In this document: in pieces, positions 7,191 through 17,292 of the stretch | Position numbering within the stretch: position 1 is the first letter of the stretch | Layout: each line of letters starts with the position of its first letter | NCBI RefSeq assembly: GCF_009933335.1 | Contig: NZ_MAEL01000038.1 | Coordinates: 1-64,000, forward strand | Source of the DNA: Candidatus Enterococcus willemsii | Lineage (GTDB): Bacteria > Bacillota > Bacilli > Lactobacillales > Enterococcaceae | DNA length: 64,000 nt | Reading direction: 5' to 3' | Notes under the pieces: generated by a model | What the model was told of the DNA's origin: nothing | Database searches by the model: none | Seen by the model: only the letters and a program-made list of their open reading frames with translations | Position numbers and translations under genes: made by a program

Positions 7191-8000
7191 ATGGATATTC
7201 CGAAATTCATTGATTACTTTATTCATGAAGAAATCGTTATCACTGACAAAGGAAAAGATATCTCTGTTATAAAAATTGAAATAAATGATGATCTGACCGT
7301 TTTCGAACAATGGGCAAGACATCTTAGAGAGCATTATTGTTCACTTGAAGAATTGGATGAACTAAGAGAAGGTACTGGTCTTTCTAGAGCTGAATTCCTT
7401 AGAGATATGAAGTTTCCCAATCCAAATTTTGGATTGGGTTCAGCAACAATGTCCGGTGATTTTTCAGAAATATTAATTGCAGATTACATTGAATACATCT
7501 TGAATTATATAGTTCCAAGAGTACGCTACAGACAAAAATTCAATCGAAATACTTCCACACAAGGAAGTGACTTAATTGGGTACAAAGTAGAGTCTATTGA
7601 AACTAATAGTATCAATGATGAAATGTTAATTGTTGAAGTAAAAGCTAGAAATAGTGAATCAAATCCAGAAGCAACTCTACAAAATGCTGTAGATCATTCT
7701 GCAAAAGACCTTGTTAGAATAGCTGAATCTTTAAATGCCTCTTACAGAATGTTAAAGAACTATAATGAAGAGGAAGGTATGCGTTTAGTAAGAAGATTTC
7801 AAAATCCTACAGACAGACCTCATAAGAGAACTTTTGCTGCAGCAGCTGTTAGTTCGGATAAAGCTTTTTCTAGAGAGTTATTAAAAGAAATCGATACTTC
7901 AGAACATCCTAGTCCAGATGTTCAGTTAATAGCTGTACACTCTCCTAAATTTTTAGAATTTATTAAACAAATGTATGTGAGGGCTGCCAATGTTAATTGA
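7191..8000 (+). CDS. hamA: Hachiman nuclease HamA (DUF1837)
   Basis: 269-residue DUF1837 protein. A PD-(D/E)XK-like core is visible: FSE with E93, GSD with D127, and EVK with E149 and K151. In Hachiman systems HamA is a nuclease held inactive by the helicase partner and released after aberrant DNA is sensed. The ATG at 7191 follows AAAAGGGG by nine bases; an upstream TTG (7182) abuts that site. It overlaps hamB by 11 nt. The pair is more AT-rich than the ICE genes around it, consistent with separate acquisition. Assignment rests on domain pairing and motifs. Confidence 0.85.
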   Translation: MDIPKFIDYFIHEEIVITDKGKDISVIKIEINDDLTVFEQWARHLREHYCSLEELDELREGTGLSRAEFLRDMKFPNPNFGLGSATMSGDFSEILIADYIEYILNYIVPRVRYRQKFNRNTSTQGSDLIGYKVESIETNSINDEMLIVEVKARNSESNPEATLQNAVDHSAKDLVRIAESLNASYRMLKNYNEEEGMRLVRRFQNPTDRPHKRTFAAAAVSSDKAFSRELLKEIDTSEHPSPDVQLIAVHSPKFLEFIKQMYVRAANVN

Positions 8001-11000
8001 AAATAATTCAAAATATTACTTAAAAAAAGTTCAAGCAAAATCAAAAATGTTTGAATACAATGTTCCTCTTGAAGAGCATATCCAAGTAGAATATATGGCA
8101 CAAGAATTAATAGTCCTTGCAATAGCGACAATTGGTGATGCATCTAATTTTATTTGGGATAATAGATATACTGAATTTTCTTCAAAATTAAATAATGAAC
8201 TATTTGAAAATTTAAATTTCACATCAATTTACTTTGATTCACTACTTACTTCAGAGATTGGTGAAGCAAGTTATAATGATTATTTTGGATTATTAGGGGC
8301 AATTTCTTTCTATCTTTCGGATGCACTTGGAAGTACAAAAGTAATGATAAACAAGATAGATTGGGCAATGGATTTAGAAATTAATGAAATTGATACTTTT
8401 CTTTTATATCTATTAGCAGACAGATTGGACGAATTAAAGGGGTACGAGTTTTCCAGTCAATATGGTAATCTCTTCTATTATCTAATATATGACTTATCTC
8501 AATTTTACTTAGATGGTACACCCATTGATTTTGAAAAATTAAATGACTTAAAACAAGAAATATATCTATCTCAAAATCCACGAGAGATTCTTTTTGGAGA
8601 TTCATTATTGGCAGTTTTTATTAAAAAGTATAAAAATTCTGCTTTGAATCTTTTGCCCAATTATTCTGATACGACAATACAAGATTGGGAAGATTTATTG
8701 TTAAACAATCATACAATAAAAGAATTGTGGCCTAGTCAAATTTTGCTAGGAGAAAAGAATATTTTTAAAGGTAAATCTGGAGTCATTCAAATGCCTACGA
8801 GTTCTGGCAAAACAACTTCAATTGGTTTAATAATTAGATCAGCTTTTATTACCCATCGAACAAAACTTGCCGTTGTTGTGGCTCCATTTAAAGCTCTCTG
8901 CAAAGAAATAACTCTAAATTTAATAGAATTCTTTTCAAATGATGAGGTAATCATAAACGAACTGTCGGATATTGCAGAAAAAGATGATATTGCGTTCTTT
9001 GATAATGATATCGCTACAAACACATTGATTATACTCACTCCTGAAAAATTACTGTTCTTAATTAGAAATAATAGTGAAATTTTGGAAGAACTTAACTTGA
9101 TTATTTTTGATGAAGCTCACTTATTCGATGATAGCTCGCGAGGTACTAATTATGAATTGCTTGTTTCAACAATCAGATATTACTTAAATGAATCTTCACA
9201 AAAAATACTGATCTCAGCGGTTATTGCGAATAGTGAAGTAATCAATGAATGGTTAAATGGTACTGATGGAGAAGTTATTTCTAACAACAATATTATTTCT
9301 TCCCAACGATCAATAGCAATAGGTGATTGGATGGGACAAACTGGACAGTTATATTTTCTAAATCAAGATAATCCTGACATAGATGATTTTTATGTCCCAA
9401 GAATTGTTGATATACGTGAAATAAATAGACTTGATAGAGAAAGAGCAAAAAGGTATTTTCCTGACGTGGATTTTCGTAAAAGAAAACTCAATAAACCTTA
9501 CGATATGCAAATTTATTATGCATTAAAAATGGTTCACAATGGAGCAACAGCTATATTCTCTGGAACAAAAAAAACTGCTGATAAGACCATCGAAAGACTA
9601 CTTGAACTTGAAGAAAGAGGACTAGATATATCAGCCTTTTCAAATGAAGTTAGTCAAAATGAGAATACAAAAATAGCAAGTCTTATTAATATGAACTTAG
9701 GAAGTGATACTGAATATTATATTTCAGCCTTGAAGGGCATATTTATTCATCATGGTAATATTCCTCTAGGAATTCGATTATCAGTTGAATATGCAATGTC
9801 GCAGAATTTAATCAATTTTGTAGTTTGTACTTCCACCTTAGCTCAAGGAGTGAATTTACCAATTAAATACCTTATTATTTCAAGTCTCTATCAAGGAAAA
9901 AGTCAAATGAAGGTTCGTGATTTTCACAATTTATTAGGTAGAGTGGGTAGAGCAGGTAAGCATATTGAAGGAACGGTTATATTATCAGAACCTTTTATTC
10001 ATTCTAACAAATCAAATTGGAAATGGAACAGATACAAAAATATGCTAGATATTGATAATTCAGAAGACAGTGAGAGTAATTTATTAAAGCTTGTTAGGCC
10101 TATTATAATTGATAAATTCCCCCCTATTAATCTTTGGAATGTACTGCCACAAAAGTATACTAATCAAGAACAGTTTAATGATGTAATCAATAAGATAAAA
10201 ACCGTAATTAGCAACTCAAATTTTCCGAATAAAATATCAGACTTCAACTTCGAATTAAAGATAATTTTAGATATTTTAAAAGATGTCGAAAACTATGTAA
10301 TGTACTTTGTGAAATACTTTAAAGATTCAAATCCAAATTTTACTAATATGGTAACTCAGCAAACTTTAGGTTATCATTTGGCTAGCGATAGCGAAAAAGA
10401 AAAATTAGTTGAACTGTTTGAGGTAATTAAGACTTATTCTCTTTCTTTCACTGAAGCTGAACTATCTCTTTATTCAATATCCTCTTTAGGATTTGATAAC
10501 TCTAAAGTCTTGTCTCAATGGATTTCAGAGAAAATTGAAAACATTACTCAAGCAAGGTCAGAATTTGAATTGATTGACATAATCTTTCCTCAGTTAATAT
10601 TATTCTCAGAAAATAATATTATAAATAGGATTGATGATACTTCTATTTTTACTCAGATATGTGAATTATGGACTCAAGGACAAAGCTATTCTGATATTTT
10701 AAACTATTGTCAAAGCAATCAATTCCAAATTAGTAAGCGTAATCAGCTAGTTCCGCTCATATTACAAGATATCATTGAAATATGTGATAACATACTAGCT
10801 TACAGCACTATATTACCTCTAAATGGAGTTGCAACATTTATGGAAAATTCCGAAAATGATTCAACACTTCATTTGATTAAAAGTCTACAAAAGAAAATAC
10901 GTTATGGACTTCCTAGCAATCTATCAATAAATATTTTCGAGCTTGGTTTTTCTGATCGAGTAATTGCTCAAATTTTGGCTCGAATTATTGAAAATTCTTC

Positions 11001-11127
11001 TTCTTTTACAATTACTTCAATTAGTAAAAGGATAACTAAAGAATTACTTAGACAAAATAAACGAGAGATTGAAGAAGCACTAAAAGTTTTTCCTCAATAT
11101 TTTCTGGATATATTGAGAAAAATATAA
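7990..11127 (+). CDS. hamB: Hachiman helicase HamB (SF2 DExH)
   Basis: 1045-residue superfamily 2 helicase. Motif I (MPTSSGKTTS) is near residue 268, motif II (IIFDEAH) near 374, motif III (LISA) near 405, and motif VI (LLGRVGRAGK) near 650. A long N-terminal region (about 250 residues) precedes the motor and a long C-terminal region follows, as in HamB. The helicase is thought to monitor DNA and free HamA upon infection. Its ATG lies inside hamA with GAGGG upstream. It ends 6 bp before its terminator. No frameshift is seen, so the system looks intact. Confidence 0.87.
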   Translation: MLIENNSKYYLKKVQAKSKMFEYNVPLEEHIQVEYMAQELIVLAIATIGDASNFIWDNRYTEFSSKLNNELFENLNFTSIYFDSLLTSEIGEASYNDYFGLLGAISFYLSDALGSTKVMINKIDWAMDLEINEIDTFLLYLLADRLDELKGYEFSSQYGNLFYYLIYDLSQFYLDGTPIDFEKLNDLKQEIYLSQNPREILFGDSLLAVFIKKYKNSALNLLPNYSDTTIQDWEDLLLNNHTIKELWPSQILLGEKNIFKGKSGVIQMPTSSGKTTSIGLIIRSAFITHRTKLAVVVAPFKALCKEITLNLIEFFSNDEVIINELSDIAEKDDIAFFDNDIATNTLIILTPEKLLFLIRNNSEILEELNLIIFDEAHLFDDSSRGTNYELLVSTIRYYLNESSQKILISAVIANSEVINEWLNGTDGEVISNNNIISSQRSIAIGDWMGQTGQLYFLNQDNPDIDDFYVPRIVDIREINRLDRERAKRYFPDVDFRKRKLNKPYDMQIYYALKMVHNGATAIFSGTKKTADKTIERLLELEERGLDISAFSNEVSQNENTKIASLINMNLGSDTEYYISALKGIFIHHGNIPLGIRLSVEYAMSQNLINFVVCTSTLAQGVNLPIKYLIISSLYQGKSQMKVRDFHNLLGRVGRAGKHIEGTVILSEPFIHSNKSNWKWNRYKNMLDIDNSEDSESNLLKLVRPIIIDKFPPINLWNVLPQKYTNQEQFNDVINKIKTVISNSNFPNKISDFNFELKIILDILKDVENYVMYFVKYFKDSNPNFTNMVTQQTLGYHLASDSEKEKLVELFEVIKTYSLSFTEAELSLYSISSLGFDNSKVLSQWISEKIENITQARSEFELIDIIFPQLILFSENNIINRIDDTSIFTQICELWTQGQSYSDILNYCQSNQFQISKRNQLVPLILQDIIEICDNILAYSTILPLNGVATFMENSENDSTLHLIKSLQKKIRYGLPSNLSINIFELGFSDRVIAQILARIIENSSSFTITSISKRITKELLRQNKREIEEALKVFPQYFLDILRKI

Positions 11128-11133
11128 ACTATT

Positions 11134-11160
11134 GAGAGCACCTTTATAGGTGTTCTTTTT
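11134..11160 (+). terminator. Terminator after hamB
   Basis: GAGCACC pairs with GGTGTTC (one G-T pair) around a short loop and is followed by TTTTTT. It closes the cargo operon immediately before orf17, so the cargo is a self-contained transcription unit inside the transfer operon. Confidence 0.75.
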
Positions 11161-11567
11161 TGGAGGTGTTTAAACTGAAAAAACTAAAAAGCTATACCAG
11201 TATTTGGTCCGTTGAAAAAGTGATTTATGCCATCAACGACTTTAAACTTCCCTTTCCAATTAGTTTTAGTCAGATGGCTTGGTTTGTTTGTAGTCTGTTT
11301 ACGGTGATTCTACTGGCTGATATCCCTCCTCTTTCATTGATTGAGGGGGCGTTATTGAAATATGTCGGCATTCCTGTTGGCTTGACTTGGTTCATGAGTC
11401 AAAAGACGTTCGATGGGAAGAAACCCTATCGTTTTATTCAAACCGTTGTCACTTATGCCTTCCGTCCCAAACGAACCTATGCTGGAAAAAAAGTAACCTT
11501 TGAAAAAGAGAAAATGGATGAAACTGCCACAATTGTAAGGAGTGAATACATTGAATTATCCGATTAA
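11160..11567 (+). CDS. Orf17 conjugal transfer protein (TcpE-like)
   Basis: About 130 residues with two hydrophobic segments (about residues 38-56 and 62-78). It is the TcpE-type membrane component of Tn916-like conjugation machines. The start is unclear: TTG 11160 lies in the terminator T-run, while GGAGG (11162-11166) best serves a CTG at 11175 (LKKLKSYTSIW). It overlaps orf16, and together they start the channel block interrupted by the Hachiman cargo. Confidence 0.85.
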   Translation: MEVFKLKKLKSYTSIWSVEKVIYAINDFKLPFPISFSQMAWFVCSLFTVILLADIPPLSLIEGALLKYVGIPVGLTWFMSQKTFDGKKPYRFIQTVVTYAFRPKRTYAGKKVTFEKEKMDETATIVRSEYIELSD

Positions 11568-13998
11568 ATACATTGAAAACAACCTCGTATTCAATCACGA
11601 AGGCGAATGTTTTGCCTATTTTGAATTGTTGCCCTATAACTATTCCTTTTTGACCCCTGAACAGAAACTTCAAGTCCACACGAATTTTCGACAACTCATT
11701 GCACAAAATCGTGAAGGTAAGATTCATGCCTTACAAATAAGTACCGAACGATCGATTCGTTCGATTCAAGAAAAAAGTAAAGAAACGGTCACTGGTCGGT
11801 TGAAAGACATTGCTTTTCAGCGGATTGATGAACAAACCGAAGCGTTAGTAAACATGATTGGTGACAATCAAGTGGACTATCGCTTTTTTATTGGCTTTAA
11901 ATTACTGGTCAATGAAGAGGAAGTTTCCTTAAAGAATTTGAAAAAATCTGCCAAAAATACACTCACTACATTTTTTAGAGAAGTGAATCAAAAATGGATG
12001 GGTGATTTTGTCGTGATGCCACAAGATGAGGTCCGTCGTTACACAAAAATGGCTGACCTCTTACAAGCAAAGATTGAACGACGTTTCCATATCAGACCCT
12101 TAGATAAAAATGATTTTGGCTATTTGATTGAACATCTGTATGGCAAAGAAACAAGTTCTTTTGAGGAATACGAATTCCCTTTACCTCTCAAAAAATTGAA
12201 ACACCAAACACTCGTAAAACGATATGATTTACTGAAACCCACTCGTTCCTTGATTGAAGAAAACCAACGCTATTTGAAAATTCAAAATGAAGAAACGACG
12301 TCTTATGTTGCTTACTTTACGATTGATTCGATTGTGGGCGAATTGGATTTTCCTTCCAATGAGATTTTCTATTACCAGCAACAACAATTCGACTTCCCCA
12401 TTGATACCAATATGAACATTGAAATTGTTGCCAATAAAAAAGCCTTGTCTACTGTTCGGAACAAGAAAAAAGAACTCAAAGACTTGGACGATCATGCGTG
12501 GAATAGTGACAATGAAACAGGAAACAACGTTTTGGAAGCCTTAGAAGATGTCAATGAGTTAGAAGCTGAATTAGACCAGACCAAAGAAGCCATGTACAAA
12601 CTAAGCTATGTTATTCGAGTGGCAGCTTCTTCCTATGAAGAATTAAAACGTCGTTGCAATGAGATCAAAGATTTCTATGACGATTGGAGTATTAAATTGG
12701 TTCGTCCCTTTGGCGATATGTTGGGCTTACATTATGAATTTCTTCCTTCAAGCAAACGATACATCAACGACTATGTGCAATATGTGACTTCTGACTTTCT
12801 AGCTGGCTTAGGTTTTGGTGCTTCCCAAATGTTAGGAGAAACAGAAGGAATTTACATTGGCTACAACATCGAGACTGGAAAAAATGTGTATCTTAAACCT
12901 AGTTTAGCTAGTCAAGGTGTCAAAGGTTCGGTGACGAATGCTCTGGCTTCGGCTTTTCTTGGTTCTTTAGGTGGTGGAAAATCCTTCTCTAATAACTTGT
13001 TGGTGTATTACTCGGTTTTATTTGGGGCACAAGCGTTAATTGTTGATCCAAAGGCCGAACGTGGCAATTGGAAAGAAACCTTGCCAGACATGGCCGATGA
13101 AATTAATATTGTCAATTTAACCAGTGAAGAGAAAAATCAAGGCTTGCTTGATCCCTATGTTCTCATGAAACGGAAGAAAGACGCTGAAAGTTTAGCGATT
13201 GATATTCTCACTTTTCTAACTGGAATTTCTAGTCGAGATGGGGAACGTTTCCCTCTTTTACGAAAAGCGATTCGATCCGTCACTCAAAAAGAGATTCGTG
13301 GTTTGTGGTTAGTCATTGATGAATTACGAGAAGATGACAACCCACTATCGCATTCGATTGCGGATCACATTGAAAGTTTTACCGATTATGACTTTGCCCA
13401 TTTACTATTTAGTGATGGGACAACGGAAAACTCGATTAGTTTAGAGAAACAGTTAAATATTATTCAAGTGGCAGATTTGGTTTTACCAGACGCCCAATCT
13501 AATTTTTCAGATTACACCACTCTTGAATTATTGAGTGTGGCTATGTTAATTGTCATTTCGACTTTTGCTTTGGATTTCATTCATTCTGATCGAACCAAAT
13601 TTAAAATTGTGGATTTGGACGAAGCGTGGTCGTTTTTACAAGTAGCTCAAGGAAAAACCTTGTCGAATCGCTTAGTTCGTGCAGGACGTGCAATGAATGC
13701 GGGTGTTTATTTTGTCACGCAAAATGCGGACGACTTAATCGATGAAAAATTGAAAAACAATATTGGCTTAAAGTTTGCCTTTCGTTCAACGGATAGTCAG
13801 GAAATCAAAAAAACATTGACTTTCTTTGGTGTGGATCCCAACGACGAGGACAATCAAAAACGGTTGCGAGAATTAGAAAATGGCCAATGCTTGATTCAAG
13901 ATTTATATGGGCGTGTTGGTACAATTCAAGTCCATCCAGTCTTTGAAGATTTATTCCATGCCTTTGATACTCGTCCCCCCGTCCATCAAGAAGAGTGA
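11551..13998 (+). CDS. Orf16 VirB4-like conjugation ATPase
   Basis: About 815 residues, homologous in layout to TcpF/ConE of Gram-positive conjugation systems. Walker A is LGGGKSFSN (about residue 474) and Walker B is IVDLDEAWSFL (about 690). It powers the mating channel at the inner face of the membrane. The start at TTG 11551 is chosen because AAGGAG (11537-11542) sits eight bases upstream; GTG 11542 overlaps it. It is followed by orf15 after 10 bp. Confidence 0.92.
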   Translation: MNYPIKYIENNLVFNHEGECFAYFELLPYNYSFLTPEQKLQVHTNFRQLIAQNREGKIHALQISTERSIRSIQEKSKETVTGRLKDIAFQRIDEQTEALVNMIGDNQVDYRFFIGFKLLVNEEEVSLKNLKKSAKNTLTTFFREVNQKWMGDFVVMPQDEVRRYTKMADLLQAKIERRFHIRPLDKNDFGYLIEHLYGKETSSFEEYEFPLPLKKLKHQTLVKRYDLLKPTRSLIEENQRYLKIQNEETTSYVAYFTIDSIVGELDFPSNEIFYYQQQQFDFPIDTNMNIEIVANKKALSTVRNKKKELKDLDDHAWNSDNETGNNVLEALEDVNELEAELDQTKEAMYKLSYVIRVAASSYEELKRRCNEIKDFYDDWSIKLVRPFGDMLGLHYEFLPSSKRYINDYVQYVTSDFLAGLGFGASQMLGETEGIYIGYNIETGKNVYLKPSLASQGVKGSVTNALASAFLGSLGGGKSFSNNLLVYYSVLFGAQALIVDPKAERGNWKETLPDMADEINIVNLTSEEKNQGLLDPYVLMKRKKDAESLAIDILTFLTGISSRDGERFPLLRKAIRSVTQKEIRGLWLVIDELREDDNPLSHSIADHIESFTDYDFAHLLFSDGTTENSISLEKQLNIIQVADLVLPDAQSNFSDYTTLELLSVAMLIVISTFALDFIHSDRTKFKIVDLDEAWSFLQVAQGKTLSNRLVRAGRAMNAGVYFVTQNADDLIDEKLKNNIGLKFAFRSTDSQEIKKTLTFFGVDPNDEDNQKRLRELENGQCLIQDLYGRVGTIQVHPVFEDLFHAFDTRPPVHQEE

Positions 13999-14008
13999 GG
14001 TGTATACA

Positions 14009-16246
14009 TTGAAACCAAAATTGAAAAAAATGCTAGGTGTCATTCTTCTAATTGGAGGAATGACTTTTTTATTTCTCTTACTTTTTGGTACTGTCGCTCA
14101 GGCGATTGGACTAGTTGATGATACCGTGGACGTACAAAATTTGTATTCACAATATCCTTTGTCTCATTATCAATTGGATTTCTACGTTGATACCGATTGG
14201 GACTGGTTGCCTTGGAATTGGAAAGATGGCATTGGCAATCAAGTGCAATATGGCTTATATGCTATGTCTGATTTTATTTGGACCATTAGTTTGTACCTCT
14301 CCAATGCGACGGGTTACTTGATCAAACAAGCTTACAAACTGGATTTCATCTCAGACACAGCGAATCAAATTGGTGAAAATATTCAAATATTAGCAGGCAT
14401 ATCAGAAAATGGCTTTTCGACTTCTGGCTTTTATGTTGGCTTTCTGTTGTTGTTTATTCTGATTGTAGGGGCCTATGTTGCCTATGTCGGCTTGCTCAAA
14501 CGAGAGACATCCAAAGCAATTCAAGCAGTCACGAATTTTCTTGTGGTGTTTGTTTTGTCGGCCGGCTTTATTGCTTTTGCCCCTTCGTACATTCAACGAA
14601 TTAATGAATTTTCTGCCGATATTTCGCAAGCCAGTTTGGATTTAGGGGGGCAAATTATTTTTCCTCATTCCTCTTCACAAGGAACAGATAGTGTAGACAG
14701 TATTCGAGATACCTTGTTTTCGGTACAAGTCGAACAACCTTGGCTTTTACTACAATTTGATAACTCTAATAAAGAAGAAATTGGCGAAAGTCGGGTCAAT
14801 GACCTGTTGGCAATCAATCCTGATACCAATAATGGGAAAGATCGTGAGGAAGCAGTAAAAAATGAAATTGAAGAACACGACAACCAACAACTAACCTTAA
14901 CAAAAACGGTCAATCGATTAGGGACGGTTAGTTTTTTAGTCTTGTTTAACATTGGGATTTCCATTTTCGTTTTCTTATTGACTGGCATTATGATTTTCAG
15001 TCAAATTCTGTTTATTCTCTATGCAATGTTCTTGCCTATTATTTTCTTGTTGGCTATGTTGCCAACCTTTAGTGGCATGGGAAAAGCGGCATTGATGAAA
15101 CTCTTTAATACCATTATGTTGCGAGCTGGAATCACGTTGATTATTACGGTGGCGTTTAGTTTATCCACCATGTTGTATAGCCTAACCACCAGTTATCCCT
15201 TTTTCCTAGTTGCCTTTTTACAGATTGTGACTTTTGCGGGTATCTACTTAAAGATGGGCGATATTATGAGTTTGTTTAATCTTCAAGCCAACGATTCCCA
15301 ACAAATTAGTCGAGGGGTTATGAGACGACCAAAACAATATATGCACCGAGGAGCACGACGACTTCAACGAACCATTAGTCGAACCATGATCGGTGGTTCT
15401 CTTGGGTATTTGGCAGGCAAAACCAAAGGAAGAAAAAATGCCAAGCAACTTCCTTCAATTGCAGGTACAACGCCTTCCAATGCTCGTGCGTCTGTCCCTT
15501 CCAATCAACAAAAAAATGATCGCACACAACGACCAACCACTCGAAGTTATCAGACTGGGCAACAAATTGGGAAAGTCTTGGATAGTAAAAATCGAGCGAG
15601 CAATTTTGTGGCTCAAAAGAAACAACAAGTCAAAGAGTTACCTAAAACAGTTACAGGGAATCTTCATCAAACCATTTCTGATTTTAAACAAGGGATGTCA
15701 GATGAACGAACGGAATCAGTAACAAGTAAAAACAGACCGGTTGTACAATCTCGAAAAACAAAACAAGAAAAAAAGCGAGGAACAACAAATCCTACGACTG
15801 ACAAAAACCATCAACGACCAGCTGTTGATTCGGTTCAAGCAGTGAATAAGATACAACAAGCAAGTACGTCAAACAAACGAATAGATTCAGTATCGAGAAA
15901 AAATAGACCGGTTATTCAATCTCGAAAAACAAATCGAGAAATGAAACCAATTCGTTCTACTGTTACTCGTCCACCTGTACAACACAGACCATCGAATAAG
16001 ATCCAAACAGTATCGCAAGAAGTACCACAAGGACAGACAGCTTCCAAAGTACAAGAGCGAATAACCAAACAAAGGAACCGCTCGATAAAACAACAACCTT
16101 CTATCAAGCAACAAGCTCCTATTTCTCGCAAGCAACCAACAAGGTACATGACAAATCAGAAACAAACAACGTCAACTGTCCGTTATTCTCAAAATAACCG
16201 TCAAAAGAAAAATGTCCGTTTCACACGTCCAATGAAAAGAAAGTAG
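14009..16246 (+). CDS. Orf15 VirB6-like membrane protein
   Basis: About 745 residues. An N-terminal membrane helix (about 10-32) is followed by several helices in the first 430 residues, then a roughly 290-residue hydrophilic, basic, Gln/Arg/Lys-rich tail. The tail contains two imperfect copies of NRPVxQSRKT (near 15730 and 15903) within a repeat of roughly 30 residues. It is the polytopic pore component of the Tn916-type channel. The start at TTG 14009 follows GAGG by eight bases. The tail is probably disordered and may bind nucleic acid or channel partners. Confidence 0.9.
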   Translation: MKPKLKKMLGVILLIGGMTFLFLLLFGTVAQAIGLVDDTVDVQNLYSQYPLSHYQLDFYVDTDWDWLPWNWKDGIGNQVQYGLYAMSDFIWTISLYLSNATGYLIKQAYKLDFISDTANQIGENIQILAGISENGFSTSGFYVGFLLLFILIVGAYVAYVGLLKRETSKAIQAVTNFLVVFVLSAGFIAFAPSYIQRINEFSADISQASLDLGGQIIFPHSSSQGTDSVDSIRDTLFSVQVEQPWLLLQFDNSNKEEIGESRVNDLLAINPDTNNGKDREEAVKNEIEEHDNQQLTLTKTVNRLGTVSFLVLFNIGISIFVFLLTGIMIFSQILFILYAMFLPIIFLLAMLPTFSGMGKAALMKLFNTIMLRAGITLIITVAFSLSTMLYSLTTSYPFFLVAFLQIVTFAGIYLKMGDIMSLFNLQANDSQQISRGVMRRPKQYMHRGARRLQRTISRTMIGGSLGYLAGKTKGRKNAKQLPSIAGTTPSNARASVPSNQQKNDRTQRPTTRSYQTGQQIGKVLDSKNRASNFVAQKKQQVKELPKTVTGNLHQTISDFKQGMSDERTESVTSKNRPVVQSRKTKQEKKRGTTNPTTDKNHQRPAVDSVQAVNKIQQASTSNKRIDSVSRKNRPVIQSRKTNREMKPIRSTVTRPPVQHRPSNKIQTVSQEVPQGQTASKVQERITKQRNRSIKQQPSIKQQAPISRKQPTRYMTNQKQTTSTVRYSQNNRQKKNVRFTRPMKRK

Positions 16247-16256
16247 GTCAATCGCT

Positions 16257-17276
16257 ATGAAATGGAAACTAAAAATAATGGTGGCTTTAACGCTCTTTCT
16301 GTCCTTCTTTGGCTTATTATCTTTTGTGGCAATTTTTGTGGCAGATGAACCTCAAGGTAATTCTTCTGATTCCATTGTTATTCAAGGAAGTGGTTTGTCT
16401 GTTTCACCAGAGGTCCTAAAGTATCGCTCCTTAGTAGAAAAATACGCAAAACAAGAGAATATTGAGGACTATATCCATATTCTCTTAGCGATTATTCAAG
16501 TTGAAAGTGGCGGCACTCTAAAAGATGTCATGCAATCGTCAGAATCAAAAGGCTTACCTCCAAATACGATTACTGATCCCGAAGAATCAATAAAACAAGG
16601 TGTTTCTTATTTTGCAGGACTGGTACGTTCTGCGGAATCGTTAGGTGTTGACCAACAAAGCGTGATCCAAGCGTACAATTACGGTGGGAGCTTTTTAAAT
16701 TATGTCGCGAAGAATGGGAAAACTTATTCCTTTGAGTTAGCGGAAAGCTTTTCTAATGAACAAGCCAAAGGTCAACGAGTGACTTATAAAAATGCACTTT
16801 CTATTCCTAAAAATGGCGGCTGGCGTTATAACTATGGCAATATGTTTTATGTGCTATTAGTTATCCAATATTTAGAGACAGCTTCGCAAAAGTTTGATAA
16901 TCAAACCGTTCAGATAATTATGGATGAAGCGTTGAAATATCAAGGCTATCCCTATGTTTTTGGCGGTTCCAATCCAAATACCTCTTTTGACTGTAGCGGC
17001 ATTACCCAATGGACCTTTCAGAAAGCTGGCATCATTTTGCCTCGTACTGCCCAAGCACAATACGAGGTGATGGATCATTTGCCTTTGTCACAAGCTGAAC
17101 CAGGAGATTTAATTTTCTTTCACTCGACCTATGCAACTGCCGATTATGTGACACATGTCGGCATTTATGTAGGAGATATGAGAATGTACCACGCTGGTGA
17201 TCCGATTGGTTACACCGACTTAAATGAAAACTATTGGCAGCAACATTTAATTGGTGCTGGACGAATAAAACAATAA
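16257..17276 (+). CDS. Orf14 bifunctional cell-wall hydrolase (SLT + NlpC/P60)
   Basis: 339 residues. Signal/anchor helix at 5-30; lysozyme-like transglycosylase/muramidase domain (catalytic Glu in IQVESGG, about residue 83); C-terminal NlpC/P60 endopeptidase with catalytic Cys in FDCSGITQW and His in HVGIYVG. It resembles CwlT of ICEBs1. It opens the peptidoglycan locally for the mating channel. It sits between orf15 and orf13, as in Tn916. Confidence 0.92.
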   Translation: MKWKLKIMVALTLFLSFFGLLSFVAIFVADEPQGNSSDSIVIQGSGLSVSPEVLKYRSLVEKYAKQENIEDYIHILLAIIQVESGGTLKDVMQSSESKGLPPNTITDPEESIKQGVSYFAGLVRSAESLGVDQQSVIQAYNYGGSFLNYVAKNGKTYSFELAESFSNEQAKGQRVTYKNALSIPKNGGWRYNYGNMFYVLLVIQYLETASQKFDNQTVQIIMDEALKYQGYPYVFGGSNPNTSFDCSGITQWTFQKAGIILPRTAQAQYEVMDHLPLSQAEPGDLIFFHSTYATADYVTHVGIYVGDMRMYHAGDPIGYTDLNENYWQQHLIGAGRIKQ

Positions 17277-17292
17277 GAAATGAGGACAATTC

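Noticed and set aside
15887-16165. Minus-strand frames opposite the orf15 tail
   Set aside because: They mirror the biased, repeat-like codons of the Gln/Arg-rich tail and have no start signals.
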